Source: Prochlorococcus sp. AG-409-A19 (lineage in GTDB: Bacteria > Cyanobacteriota > Cyanobacteriia > PCC-6307 > Cyanobiaceae). From it: a stretch of 64,000 nucleotides of DNA. Position 1 is the first letter of the stretch. Each line of letters begins with the position of its first letter. The stretch spans positions 1-64,000 of the forward strand of contig QCJH01000003.1 of assembly GCA_003216155.1 (NCBI GenBank), given 5' to 3'. Shown here in pieces: positions 28,795 through 37,689 of this stretch. The notes beneath the pieces are model-generated. The model saw only the letters and a program-made list of their open reading frames with translations, made no database searches and was not told where the DNA came from. The position numbers were made by a program, and so were the translations under genes.

Positions 28795-29508
28795 ATGCAG
28801 CGTGCTGATGGCCGTGGCCCCAATCAATTGAGAGCATTTGATGTGAGATGGGATCCAATGAGTTTTGCTCTTAGTTCATTGATAGTTTCTACAGGCAAAA
28901 CTTCAGTCTTATGTAGTGTTTGTATTGAGGATCGGGTACCAAAATGGCGAGCAGGTTATGGCAAGGGTTGGCTGAGTGCTGAGTATCGATTGTTACCTGG
29001 CTCAACTCCTCAACGACAGCAACGCGAATTACTAAAGCTTTCAGGTAGAACCCAAGAGATTCAGAGATTAATAGGTCGGAGCCTTAGAGCAGTAATTGAT
29101 ATGAAGGCTCTTGGGGAGAAAACATTACTTATAGATTGCGATGTTATTCAGGCTGATGCTGGAACTAGAACTGCCGCTATTACAGGAGCTTGGATCGCTC
29201 TTCAAAAAGCTTGCACGAGATTGGTTGAGGAAGGTCGCATATCAAATGATCCGCTAATAGGGCAAGTAGCTGCGGTGTCTGTTGGTTTGGTGGGAGGTAG
29301 ACCTTTGTTGGACCTTGACTACAGCGAAGATTCCAATGCAGACGTTGATTTTAATGTTGTGATGGCTTCTGATGGACGCTTCTTAGAGGTGCAAGGGACT
29401 GCGGAAGGAGAGCCTTTTAGCCGGCAAGAATTGAACTCACTTCTTGATTTGGCAGAACCAGGCTTGGCTAGCCTTCATTCGTCTCAACGTATAGCTTTAA
29501 ATAACTAA
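28795..29508 (+). CDS. rph: Ribonuclease PH
   Basis: Phosphate-dependent 3'-5' exoribonuclease that trims tRNA 3' ends. 237 aa with the typical N terminus RADGRGPNQLR, the GRTQEIQRLIGRSLRA phosphate-binding segment near residue 84 and the DCDVIQADAGTRTA motif near residue 112. ATG start with AGAGGAG about 16 bases upstream. Three 10-bp repeats begin directly after its stop codon and lead into the ntcA control region. Confidence 0.96.
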   Translation: MQRADGRGPNQLRAFDVRWDPMSFALSSLIVSTGKTSVLCSVCIEDRVPKWRAGYGKGWLSAEYRLLPGSTPQRQQRELLKLSGRTQEIQRLIGRSLRAVIDMKALGEKTLLIDCDVIQADAGTRTAAITGAWIALQKACTRLVEEGRISNDPLIGQVAAVSVGLVGGRPLLDLDYSEDSNADVDFNVVMASDGRFLEVQGTAEGEPFSRQELNSLLDLAEPGLASLHSSQRIALNN

Positions 29509-29538
29509 GGCTTAAAAAGGCTTAAAAAGGCTTAAAAA
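29509..29538. repeat. Three phased A-tract repeats GGCTTAAAAA
   Basis: Three perfect 10-bp direct repeats starting at the base after the rph stop codon and ending at the base before the proposed NtcA box. The AAAAA tracts (29514-18, 29524-28, 29534-38) recur at one helical turn, a spacing that gives intrinsic DNA curvature. Confidence 0.9.
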
Positions 29539-29580
29539 GTCACTATTGCTACATGGCCTATCGATGACAATCCTTAGTGT
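29539..29580 (+). promoter_or_regulatory. Candidate NtcA-activated promoter of ntcA
   Basis: GTC-N8-TAC at 29539-29552 differs in one base from the NtcA consensus GTA-N8-TAC. Exactly 22 bp later is TAGTGT (29575-29580), which fits the TAN3T -10 box at the spacing typical of NtcA-activated (class II) cyanobacterial promoters. The ntcA start codon follows 32 bp after the -10. Autoregulation of ntcA is established in other cyanobacteria; binding here is inferred. Confidence 0.7.
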
Positions 29581-29612
29581 CCTGGCATTTGCTTCGCTAG
29601 CCAAAAGGCACC

Positions 29613-30347
29613 ATGGCAGGCGTCACTTCCGGCTTTAGCCGCTACTCCGCCCCACGAAAAGAACAAGGTAATACAAGCCTTGCAAATCCAGTTAGCTCTT
29701 CAAGTAGAAGCTTGTTGGAGGTCATTCGTGAATTGGATGGGGCCAGTACAGAGTTTGTCGAACGTGCTAAGAACATATTTTTCCCAGGCGATCCTGCAGA
29801 ACGCGTTTATCTGATTAAACGTGGCGCAGTCAGACTATCAAGGGTGTATGAATCAGGTGAAGAAATAACAGTTGCTTTGCTCCGTGAAAATAGCCTTTTT
29901 GGTGTTCTGTCCTTGTTGACTGGGCATAGATCAGATCGCTTTTATCACGCTGTTGCTTTCACAAGAGTGGATATGGTTACTGCGCCAGCAGCTTCTGTGA
30001 GACAGGCTATTGAAGCTGATCCGTCGGTCGGATTACTTTTGCTGCAAGGACTTTCCAGTCGGATATTGCAGACGGAAACAATGATTGAAACTTTGACTCA
30101 TCGTGATATGTCCTCAAGATTAGTGAGTTTTCTACTTGTTCTATGCAGGGACTTTGGAGTTCCTGGAGACAAGGGCATCACAATAGATCTACGCCTCTCT
30201 CATCAGGCAATTGCAGAAGCAATAGGTTCTACTAGGGTTACTATTACTAGGCTATTGGGAGACCTGAAAAATTCAGGCTTAGTACAGATTGACCGAAAGA
30301 AAATTACTGTACTTGACCCAATTGCTCTTGCGAAGCGATTCAATTGA
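29613..30347 (+). CDS. ntcA: Global nitrogen regulator NtcA
   Basis: CRP/FNR-family activator that responds to 2-oxoglutarate and switches on nitrogen-assimilation genes under nitrogen stress. 244 aa: an unusual low-complexity N-terminal leader (about 30 residues, Ser-rich), a cyclic-nucleotide-like sensor barrel (residues about 45-150: [21 protein letters not shown]), a dimerisation helix, and a C-terminal helix-turn-helix [20 protein letters not shown] (about residues 195-215). ATG start. Preceded by its own candidate NtcA promoter. Confidence 0.97.
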   Translation: MAGVTSGFSRYSAPRKEQGNTSLANPVSSSSRSLLEVIRELDGASTEFVERAKNIFFPGDPAERVYLIKRGAVRLSRVYESGEEITVALLRENSLFGVLSLLTGHRSDRFYHAVAFTRVDMVTAPAASVRQAIEADPSVGLLLLQGLSSRILQTETMIETLTHRDMSSRLVSFLLVLCRDFGVPGDKGITIDLRLSHQAIAEAIGSTRVTITRLLGDLKNSGLVQIDRKKITVLDPIALAKRFN

Positions 30348-30410
30348 TCTTCACTTCTCTTTTTTGATGAAATCGCGTGTTATCCCTCTTGAACAAATTT
30401 TCGGGTTATC

Positions 30411-31307
30411 GTGACAGGCTGGTTTTTAATTGTTTTACTTCTTGTTTTAGGAGGGGTGCTTTCTACCCTTGGTGACGGTCTTGGGAGCTTTGTTGGAAAG
30501 TCACGTTTGAGTCTGTTTAATCTTAGACCACGCAGAACTGCTGTATTGATAACAGTTTTAACTGGAAGTTTGATAAGTGCATTATCTCTAGGTTTGATGT
30601 TGCTTGTTAGTAGGCAGTTGAGAGTTGGTTTATTTGAGTTGAATACGCTTCAGGCCAAGGTCCAAAATAGCCGTCAAGAGTTGAAACAACTAGAAAGTAA
30701 TTTAATTGCTTTACGAAGGGGGGATGTGGTCGTAAGCAGTGGTCAGTATTTGTCTACAGCAACAGTAAGGCTTGAGAGTCCAAGTCAGGCTAAGGAAATT
30801 ATTGATCGCTTGCTTCAAGAGGCAAATCTTGAGGCTTTTAGAAGAGTACTTCCAGGGGAGAAGGCTAATAGGCAGATTCTCCTTGTGCCTAGAGATGACA
30901 TTAAGAGACTGGAGGAAATAATAAGAAGAGAAGGAACCTGGGTTATTAATATAAGATCAGCTGCCAATGTTCTTCTAGGAGAAAAGTTGGTTTATGCATT
31001 TCCAGAGGTTCGACCAAATAAAACCATTGCTAGAAAAGGTGAAATCTTGGCGAAGACTTTTCTTGAAGAGAGTGAAATAACATCGCAATTAATAAATAAA
31101 AGGATTAAATTACTTCTTGCATCAACTTTGGCAGAGATTAAACGACGAGGTTCATTAAGCTCAAGTCTTCAATTTGATCCAAATGCTATAAATCAATTAG
31201 GTAATGCAATGCTTAAAAGGACTAAAAGCAGGATAGAATTACAATCTGTTGCTCTTCGAACTAGTGAAACGGCAGACCCAATTTCAGTACTTCTAAGAAT
31301 TAAGTAA
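30411..31307 (+). CDS. DUF3084-like membrane protein
   Basis: 298 aa with two N-terminal membrane helices (FLIVLLLVLGGVLSTLGDGLG; VLITVLTGSLISALSLGLMLLV), a short coiled coil (residues about 75-105) and a soluble domain. It resembles the DUF3084 family of cyanobacteria (from memory); function unknown. GTG start. It is followed after 24 bp by an RNase H-fold protein, an arrangement I recall from related genomes. Confidence 0.8.
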   Translation: MTGWFLIVLLLVLGGVLSTLGDGLGSFVGKSRLSLFNLRPRRTAVLITVLTGSLISALSLGLMLLVSRQLRVGLFELNTLQAKVQNSRQELKQLESNLIALRRGDVVVSSGQYLSTATVRLESPSQAKEIIDRLLQEANLEAFRRVLPGEKANRQILLVPRDDIKRLEEIIRREGTWVINIRSAANVLLGEKLVYAFPEVRPNKTIARKGEILAKTFLEESEITSQLINKRIKLLLASTLAEIKRRGSLSSSLQFDPNAINQLGNAMLKRTKSRIELQSVALRTSETADPISVLLRIK

Positions 31308-31331
31308 GAATTTATCTTGACCAAAGTAAAA

Positions 31332-31763
31332 ATGAATCGTTTTTTAGCAATTGATCCTGGCAAAGATAAGTGTGGTCTTGTTCTGGTTGATTTTGAAGAA
31401 GGAATTGTTTTAGCTGGAAGAGTTGTTTCTTCAGAACTAGTTATTGATGTGATTAAAGATTGGCAAAATGAAGGCACTTTTAAAGCAATTTTTCTAGGGA
31501 ATGGAACCAGCAGTGAATACTGGAATAAGAAACTTATTGAGTTTGGCTCTATTTCGGTTGTTGAGGAAAGAGGTACAACTTTAAGAGCTCGAAAGCGTTA
31601 TTGGGAGCTCTGGCCTCCTATTAATTGGCGTAAATTTTTACCAAGAGGCTTAAATATTCCTCCTGTTGATTTAGATGCTATAGCGGCCTTGGTTTTATTA
31701 GAAGATCATTTACAAACACGCTTTAATTGGCCAGGTCCACCTGGTTTCAAAATTCTGCCCTAA
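31332..31763 (+). CDS. RNase H-fold (RuvC/YqgF-like) protein
   Basis: 143 aa. The first strand FLAIDPGKDKCGLVLVD carries the first catalytic aspartate of the RuvC/YqgF superfamily; IFLGNGTSS, VEERGTTLRARKRYWE and the C-terminal VDLDAIAALVLLE supply further acidic residues. It could be a YqgF-type rRNA-processing nuclease or a Holliday-junction resolvase; which one is not clear. I chose the ATG at 31332 over a TTG at 31317. Its last 17 bp overlap the convergent DUF3146 gene. Confidence 0.75.
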   Translation: MNRFLAIDPGKDKCGLVLVDFEEGIVLAGRVVSSELVIDVIKDWQNEGTFKAIFLGNGTSSEYWNKKLIEFGSISVVEERGTTLRARKRYWELWPPINWRKFLPRGLNIPPVDLDAIAALVLLEDHLQTRFNWPGPPGFKILP

Positions 31764-32004
31764 TGGTAAATAAGTAATCACTCCCAGGTTCAAGATGATA
31801 ATCAGTCTTAACTAAAAACCTAAATAGTGCATCTTGTATTAAAGCTCGACCAAGAGAGGGTTCAATGATCAACTCTCCTTTGTCAAAAGCCCATCTGAAT
31901 TGCCATTCATAACCTCCTGCTGATACCTCTCCATCCAGGCATTGATCTGTAAAACTTTGACGGTTAACCCTGAGATGAGCAGTTGTTACTGGCAATCGAT
32001 TCAT
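31747..32004 (-). CDS. DUF3146-like protein
   Basis: 85-aa small soluble protein of a cyanobacterial type I place in DUF3146 from memory (VTTAHLRVNRQSF, EWQFRWAFDKGELIIEPSLGRALI). Function unknown. It is the last gene of the psbH-tatA-pth-DUF3146 run; its ATG overlaps the pth stop by four bases (ATGA). Confidence 0.78.
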   Translation of the reverse strand: MNRLPVTTAHLRVNRQSFTDQCLDGEVSAGGYEWQFRWAFDKGELIIEPSLGRALIQDALFRFLVKTDYHLEPGSDYLFTIRAEF

Positions 32005-32624
32005 TCTTGATTTAAGCCACCTTTGCTTTGGTAAGCATTTAGACGATTACCAGCTCTCTCTAATCCAAGACTTTGAATGAGGTCTAGTCCAATAAGTACC
32101 TCTCCCAGAATTTCATCTACTAAATTAGATTCTTCTTTGCTAAATGTTCCTAATACATGAGAAATCGTTTTTGCTCGACGCTCTGCAGGGATATAAGAAG
32201 GAGACCCAATACCGATTCTTAGCCTGGAAAAATTTTGTGTCCCTAGGTGGTTAATACTGCTTTTTAGCCCATTGTGCCCTCCCGCACTTCCCTTTGCTCG
32301 AAGTCGAAGTCGACCTAAAGGCAGATCCATGTCATCTACGAGTACAAGTATTTGCTCAACACCAAGGTCAAACCAATCCAATGCAGCTCGAATAGATCTG
32401 CCACTTTCATTCATATAAGTATTTGGCATTAGCAATCTAAGACGATTACTTCCACTTCCTATTTCCGCTAATGATCCATGAAGCTTATTCTGTTGACGAA
32501 AATACACGCCCTCTTTTTTTGCAAGCATGCTTATGGCCATATAACCGATGTTATGACGAGTGTTTTTATACTTTGTTCCTGGGTTGCCGAGGCCAACTAA
32601 TAGACGTAACTCTCCCGCTCTCAT
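32001..32624 (-). CDS. pth: Peptidyl-tRNA hydrolase
   Basis: Rescues tRNA from prematurely released peptidyl-tRNA. 207 aa; the N terminus RLLVGLGNPGTKYKNTRHNIGY includes the catalytic histidine, and LLMPNTYMNESG, LVDDMDLPLG and GGHNGLKS are the remaining family motifs. ATG start immediately abutting the tatA stop codon, and a 4-bp overlap with the downstream DUF3146 gene, so it is an internal operon gene. Confidence 0.96.
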   Translation of the reverse strand: MRAGELRLLVGLGNPGTKYKNTRHNIGYMAISMLAKKEGVYFRQQNKLHGSLAEIGSGSNRLRLLMPNTYMNESGRSIRAALDWFDLGVEQILVLVDDMDLPLGRLRLRAKGSAGGHNGLKSSINHLGTQNFSRLRIGIGSPSYIPAERRAKTISHVLGTFSKEESNLVDEILGEVLIGLDLIQSLGLERAGNRLNAYQSKGGLNQE

Positions 32625-32906
32625 TCAAGTTGGTTTGTGGGGAGGTTGTTGAAGTTTTTCTGGACTGTCTTCATTATCCTTTTCTGTGGATGAAACTAAT
32701 TTTTCATCCACAGATATGTTGTCGGAATCTTTGTCCGACATGGCCTTGTGAATCTCCCGCTCAAATTCTGAAGATGCAGCTTGAAACCCTTTAAGGGTTT
32801 TACCTAGCGTGCGTCCTAGTTCAGGGAGGCGTTTGGGGCCAAATATTAAAAGTGCTAAGGCACCGATAACTGCAATTTCGGGCAGCCCGACGCCAAAAAC
32901 ATTCAT
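32625..32906 (-). CDS. tatA: Sec-independent translocase subunit TatA/TatB type
   Basis: 93 aa: an N-terminal helix (LPEIAVIGALALLIFGPKRLPELGR) with the conserved hinge FGPKRLPELGR, an amphipathic helix (LGKTLKGFQAASSEFEREI), and a polar tail. Part of the twin-arginine pore that exports folded proteins across thylakoid and plasma membranes. TatA and TatB are hard to separate by eye; the short tail suggests TatA/E. It lies between psbH and pth with short gaps. Confidence 0.9.
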   Translation of the reverse strand: MNVFGVGLPEIAVIGALALLIFGPKRLPELGRTLGKTLKGFQAASSEFEREIHKAMSDKDSDNISVDEKLVSSTEKDNEDSPEKLQQPPHKPT

Positions 32907-32920
32907 AGATGAATCTCAGT

Positions 32921-33124
32921 TCAGTTCATCCCATTCCAGTTAACGGAGAAGCCTTGGAGAACGACTGACTCGTTATAAACCTGAAGCATTACCGTAAGGA
33001 ATACAAGAAGAAGAACACCGATCAAAGCCATTGCAGGAGTGGTTCCCCACCCAGGAACAACCTTCCCTTGGTCAGTATTACCAATGGATTTGAGCAGGCT
33101 TCCAAGACGTGTACGTTGAGACAT
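32921..33124 (-). CDS. psbH: Photosystem II protein PsbH
   Basis: 67-aa single-span PSII core subunit near the QB site. [28 protein letters not shown] precedes one transmembrane helix ([20 protein letters not shown]), and the short lumenal tail is VLQGFSVNW. First gene of a run continuing into tatA, pth and DUF3146. It is transcribed divergently from psbN, with 86 bp between the start codons. Confidence 0.96.
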   Translation of the reverse strand: MSQRTRLGSLLKSIGNTDQGKVVPGWGTTPAMALIGVLLLVFLTVMLQVYNESVVLQGFSVNWNGMN

Positions 33125-33210
33125 GATTTTGCTTGGGTCTCAGATAAAGGGTCAATCCAGATATTGTATGGGTAATACCGTTTGAAGTACCAATTCTGTC
33201 GAGAGATTTG

Positions 33211-33351
33211 ATGCAAAGCACTTCACCTGCTCTTTCATTGGCAATTGTTCTGTTGGTAGTTTTGTTTGGGCTTACTAGCTTTGGCATCTATACCTCTTTT
33301 GGCCCACCTTCGAAGCAACTTGATGACCCCTTTGACGAGCATGACGACTAA
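33211..33351 (+). CDS. psbN: PsbN protein
   Basis: 46-aa single-span protein, MQSTSPALSLAIVLLVVLFG then LTSFGIYTSFGPPSKQLDDP and an acidic end. In plants PsbN is an assembly factor for the PSII reaction centre rather than a true subunit. Too short for routine gene callers but a clear match. ATG start, divergent from psbH. Confidence 0.93.
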   Translation: MQSTSPALSLAIVLLVVLFGLTSFGIYTSFGPPSKQLDDPFDEHDD

Positions 33352-33620
33352 GTGATATTTCAACAAATCTTCTTAAGGGCTTTTCTTTGCCTTCTCATAA
33401 GAATTGTTGATTGAAAACGCCTTGCAGTGGTGCTCATCGCCAGTAAAAAAGCACGGTTTGGCTATTTACAACTGCCTTTCAAATGGCTTTAACTCCGCCT
33501 GGAGCGAATGCGAAACATTTCAATCCACGCCAATCGTCGGCCTTCGACCCCCTTATTCATAGTGATTCCCATGCAAAGCCACATAAGATGATGTTGCTTC
33601 TTTAGACGTGGTCGTTAACC

Positions 33621-33749
33621 ATGCTCGCCCTCAAGATTTCCGTTTACACGGTCGTCTTCTTTTTCGTTGGTATCTTTCTGTTCGGCTTCTTGGCGAGTGA
33701 TCCAACTCGAACTCCGGCAAGGAAGGATCTCGAAAGTCCTCAAGACTGA
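33621..33749 (+). CDS. psbI: Photosystem II reaction-centre protein PsbI
   Basis: 42-aa single-helix PSII subunit: [20 protein letters not shown], then [18 protein letters not shown]. PsbI sits beside D1 and helps early assembly and stability of the reaction centre. ATG start. The preceding 269 bp after psbN contain no other convincing gene. Confidence 0.95.
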   Translation: MLALKISVYTVVFFFVGIFLFGFLASDPTRTPARKDLESPQD

Positions 33750-33854
33750 CCTCTGGTTTTAGCTTTTTAGTCAAGCCAGACTTCGGACTGGGACTTTATC
33801 CTGGTTTGCTTGACTTGAACGTGGGAGGATCACCAGCCTCTTAGCTAAAGCTTG

Positions 33855-36800
33855 GTGGCCCAAAGCCCCTCCTTGTTGATTGTTGCCTTAATCGCCTCAG
33901 GAGGGGGGATGAGGGTGATATCTTCGCCTGTCGAGAGACAGACAGGAAATCATTTCAGAGATCAATCACTTGGTGTTGGTTCCTTTTCATATCAGTCCAT
34001 TAATGCTTTTAGCTCTGGCTCTAATACCCAGTCTTTGAATCCCACTGGGAAGAATGTTCTCCCTCCAGAAGGGTTGAGATTAACGTCTGACCATCAAAGT
34101 TATGATTTCCAAAGAGATCGTTTTGTAGCAGAAGGGAGAGTCAGGGCTTATTTGAATGGAGGCTTACTGCGTGCTGACCGTATTGAATTTGATAGTGGAT
34201 TCAGAACTCTTTATGCGATAGGTAGTGTTCGATTTAGCAAAGGCTCTCAGTATTTTCAAGCAAGTACATTCCGTTATAACTTAATTCACGAAGAAGGTGA
34301 GCTTGAGGATGTATACGGAGTTCTTGATCTTGCAAGCTTGGCTAAAGATTTAAAGCAAGTTTCACTAAGTGGCTCAAAGAAATCATTAATGAATGAATCA
34401 TTAGATCACAATGAGAAAAATTCATTTGAAGAATTCTTTTTTAATTTAGATGATAAGAATTCTAAGGAGCCAAACTCTCAAAAGAAACCTGAGAAAATTA
34501 GTCAAATTGGCACAATGGCTTGCCCACCGCCATTGCCTCCAATCCCCAATTGGCATCCACATCCTTGGGCTTTAACTGCTTGGGGTGGGCAGATGACAAA
34601 TGCTAATTTTGGGAAGACCTTTTTCTTTAAAGGGAATTTGCGTGAAGAGTATTTATTTGGTTTAGGTTTAAGCAGAAGGATTTATAAGGCTGGTCCCTTT
34701 GAGATTGAGCTAGAGGCTGATTTGTTTAAACATAATGCGTTTAAACAGGATGGAGGTGAATATAATCAGTCTGTTGCTTTTTCAGATACGCCTTCTCAGG
34801 ATTTTGAGGAGGGTATTTTTGGTATTGGAGCAAGACTATGGTTAAGGCCTTGGTTAAGTTTTGGAGTTATTGAAGGTATAAGTGTTCTTAGCTCTTCTAG
34901 CAATTATGAGCGTACTTTTCGAGAGAAGTATGCAAATTTATTAAATTATTTGAGTTTTGAAATTGAAGCGTCATTCTCGAGAAATCTTTCTTTGGTTGGT
35001 CGAATTCATCATCGTTCAGGTGCTTTTGGTGTTTTTAATGGCGCAAAAGAAGGTAGTAATGCTTATTTACTTGGATTGAGATATCGGTGGGGAGAAGATA
35101 AGCAGGAGAAAACTCAGGTTGCTGCAGTTCCGCCTTTAGGTTGCCCTGAATCTGGTTTTTATGAAAAAAAGAATTCAAAAGTCTCAGGGGATAGTTTTCA
35201 GGCAATTCCTAAAGGGTTTGATTTATATCAATCGGCTTCTGAGAAAAGGAGCTTGATGATTAAGCGAGCAAAGGAAAATCTAGAAATCAGTAAATCTTTT
35301 CTTGTCAAAGGAAAATCTTTTCAGAAGATCCTCCAAAGCCAAGAGAATTTAAGAGCAAAAAGAATCACTGAACTAGATCAGCGTATTGATGAGATAAAAC
35401 TAAGAGAGAGTTTGACAGTCCAAAAGCTTATAGGGCTGTCGAAGCCAATGAGAAATATTAATGAGAAGAATAAATATGGCGGTATTCAAGTGGCGGAGCT
35501 TAATAGGCAAGGAAGAGCTAAATTTATAACGGGATCGATTACACGTTGGAGAGTTCAGGCAACCAAGGTCACTATTAACTCTAATGGTTGGGAGGCAGAC
35601 AGAATGGGATTCTCAAATGATCCTTTTACACCTTCTCAAACCAGGATTGAAGCAGAAGATGTTGTGGCAATAGAACAACCCAATGGAGACTTATTGATAA
35701 AGAGCCGAAGAAATAGACTTATCCTTGAAGATCGCTTGCCTATTCCAGTCTCACGTTCTCAGAGAATTTCTAAGCAAGAAGAAGTTGAAAATAGATGGAT
35801 TTATGGGATAGATAATAAAGACCGCGATGGATTATTTGTTGGGAGAGAACTTAAGCCTATTGATTTATTTGGTAGATTTAAGCTCTCACTCGTGCCTCAG
35901 TTTTTAGTTCAAAGAGCTAAAAATGGTAGTACTAATAGTTATCAGAGACCTAATTCATCAATTAGTTCAAATTCGATAAATCAAATCGCAAAATCTGCTG
36001 ACTTATTTGGCATAGAAGCAGAGATGAGGGGTGAACTATTTAATTGGGATTTGGATATAAACGCAGATATAAGTACATTCAATCCTAAGCTGATCGCTAA
36101 AGGTAGTCGTTATTGGGGAAGTCTTCGTAATAGTTTTTCTATCCCCTTCGCTAAAGATATCGACTCTCGCCTTTTTGGATTGTATCGCTATAGGGCCTGG
36201 AATGGATCTTTAGGCGAAACAGAAATCTATTCAGGGTATGGTTCTATTCTTGAGAAGAAAAGTAGATTAAAATTCTTTGGAGCAGATAGTGAATATCTTG
36301 TAAGAGTAGGACTTGGTAAATATCAGGCCAAGTCCTCAGATAGCGAGAGGATATTATCTATTTGGAGAGGTAATTTATATGGTTCATTGAGTAGTAGTTA
36401 TCCTTTGTATGATTTTAAGCATGAAAGACTAAATCTAATTGATGCATATCGCTATTCGCCAAAGGCGATTAAACCGGGTCTTTCTCTGAATACAAATATT
36501 AGCACTTCATATTCCGCTTATAACAATGGAAGCAGTCAAGCAACGCTTAGCATTAGTGCAGGTCCTGTTTTGACGGTCGGTACATTTAGTAAGCCTTTCT
36601 TTGATTATACAAGAATGTCTATTTCATTAGGAGGTACTCTTAAATCTGGTGAAAGTCCTTTTGATTTTGATCAAGCTTCTGATTTGAGGACATTAGGTTT
36701 TGGCTTGACTCAACAAATAGCAGGACCATTATTAGTAAGTACTGGTTTTGAGTGGAATATTGATCCTGCATCGGAATATTTAGGTAAAACTATAAATTCT

Positions 36801-36980
36801 AAATTGGAGCTTCTTTGGCAGCGTCGTTCTTATGACTTGGGCTTGTATTACAGTCCTTATGAGGGTACGGGTGGATTTAGAGTGCGATTGAATGACTTTA
36901 ATTTCAATGGAACAGGTTTACCTTTTGTGCCATATGATTTCAACAAGGCTAATCATTCTGTAGAAGGAAAAGGCTCTTAG
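33855..36980 (+). CDS. DUF3769 / LptD-like outer-membrane protein
   Basis: About 1041 aa. A weak N-terminal signal (SPSLLIVALIASGGG) leads to an OstA/LptA-like beta segment at about residues 75-165 (SDHQSYDFQRDRFVAEGRVRAY, LRADRIEFD, YAIGSVRFSK). A long linker with a coiled-coil-like stretch (about 470-540) follows, and then a beta-rich C-terminal half with alternating aromatic strands typical of an outer-membrane barrel. I place it in DUF3769, thought to be the cyanobacterial counterpart of the lipopolysaccharide-assembly protein LptD. GTG start chosen; an adjacent TTG adds one residue. Confidence 0.78.
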   Translation: MAQSPSLLIVALIASGGGMRVISSPVERQTGNHFRDQSLGVGSFSYQSINAFSSGSNTQSLNPTGKNVLPPEGLRLTSDHQSYDFQRDRFVAEGRVRAYLNGGLLRADRIEFDSGFRTLYAIGSVRFSKGSQYFQASTFRYNLIHEEGELEDVYGVLDLASLAKDLKQVSLSGSKKSLMNESLDHNEKNSFEEFFFNLDDKNSKEPNSQKKPEKISQIGTMACPPPLPPIPNWHPHPWALTAWGGQMTNANFGKTFFFKGNLREEYLFGLGLSRRIYKAGPFEIELEADLFKHNAFKQDGGEYNQSVAFSDTPSQDFEEGIFGIGARLWLRPWLSFGVIEGISVLSSSSNYERTFREKYANLLNYLSFEIEASFSRNLSLVGRIHHRSGAFGVFNGAKEGSNAYLLGLRYRWGEDKQEKTQVAAVPPLGCPESGFYEKKNSKVSGDSFQAIPKGFDLYQSASEKRSLMIKRAKENLEISKSFLVKGKSFQKILQSQENLRAKRITELDQRIDEIKLRESLTVQKLIGLSKPMRNINEKNKYGGIQVAELNRQGRAKFITGSITRWRVQATKVTINSNGWEADRMGFSNDPFTPSQTRIEAEDVVAIEQPNGDLLIKSRRNRLILEDRLPIPVSRSQRISKQEEVENRWIYGIDNKDRDGLFVGRELKPIDLFGRFKLSLVPQFLVQRAKNGSTNSYQRPNSSISSNSINQIAKSADLFGIEAEMRGELFNWDLDINADISTFNPKLIAKGSRYWGSLRNSFSIPFAKDIDSRLFGLYRYRAWNGSLGETEIYSGYGSILEKKSRLKFFGADSEYLVRVGLGKYQAKSSDSERILSIWRGNLYGSLSSSYPLYDFKHERLNLIDAYRYSPKAIKPGLSLNTNISTSYSAYNNGSSQATLSISAGPVLTVGTFSKPFFDYTRMSISLGGTLKSGESPFDFDQASDLRTLGFGLTQQIAGPLLVSTGFEWNIDPASEYLGKTINSKLELLWQRRSYDLGLYYSPYEGTGGFRVRLNDFNFNGTGLPFVPYDFNKANHSVEGKGS

Positions 36981-37044
36981 AGTTTAATTGCAAGTAATTC
37001 TTTTGTGAAAATATTGGAATCTCAAAATCTAGGTTTACCTTCTT

Positions 37045-37689
37045 CTATCTATTTGCTTGATTATCAGTTGAATTGAAATCATTTAAGTATGGAAGAGAAG
37101 CCATCGTTTTGTTTATATTCTTGTCTTGACTAAGCAGTATTGAAGTGGCATCCCATCTTCCTGTTAAGAGCAATTCTTTAGGGCCTTGGTCGATAGATAA
37201 TGTGTATGAACCAATTGAACTAGTTAGAATTTGGGATTCAAGTCTGATATTCCATTTAGTTTCTGGATTCTCGGAAATATGCTTTTGTAAGGACTTAATT
37301 TGTTTTGAATCTCCTGCAAAACATGGTATCCCAATTGCCAAGCAGTTGCTATAGAAGATCTCGGCAAAGCTTTCTGCTGCAATTGCTCTTATACCCCAAC
37401 GCATTAATGCTTGTGGAGCATGTTCACGGCTAGATCCACAGCCGAAGTTGCTATTTACAACTAATATTGATGCATTCTGATGAGCTTTAAGATCAAAAGG
37501 ATGGCTCCCATTGAGTTCTTTGCGATCATCTTCGAAGACTTGTTTACCTAAAGCATTAAAGCTCACACACTTTAGAAAACGAGCGGGAATGATTCTATCT
37601 GTATCAATATCATCCCCATATAAAGCTATTGCTAACCCTTCTATTTCATTGATTTTACCTTCAGGGAATGAAGAAAGATTTTTGATCAT
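37045..37689 (-). CDS. leuD: 3-isopropylmalate dehydratase small subunit
   Basis: Swivel-domain subunit of isopropylmalate isomerase in leucine synthesis. 214 aa with [15 protein letters not shown] near residue 26 and the substrate-specificity loop [14 protein letters not shown] near residue 83. ATG start overlapping the leuC stop by four bases, so translation is coupled and the two subunits are made together. Confidence 0.96.
   Translation of the reverse strand: MIKNLSSFPEGKINEIEGLAIALYGDDIDTDRIIPARFLKCVSFNALGKQVFEDDRKELNGSHPFDLKAHQNASILVVNSNFGCGSSREHAPQALMRWGIRAIAAESFAEIFYSNCLAIGIPCFAGDSKQIKSLQKHISENPETKWNIRLESQILTSSIGSYTLSIDQGPKELLLTGRWDATSILLSQDKNINKTMASLPYLNDFNSTDNQANR

Noticed and set aside
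33483..33605. 40-codon open frame between psbN and psbI (starts MALTPPGANAKHF)
   Set aside because: No hydrophobic helix like a photosystem peptide, no family resemblance and no ribosome-binding site; most likely chance frame in the psbI leader.
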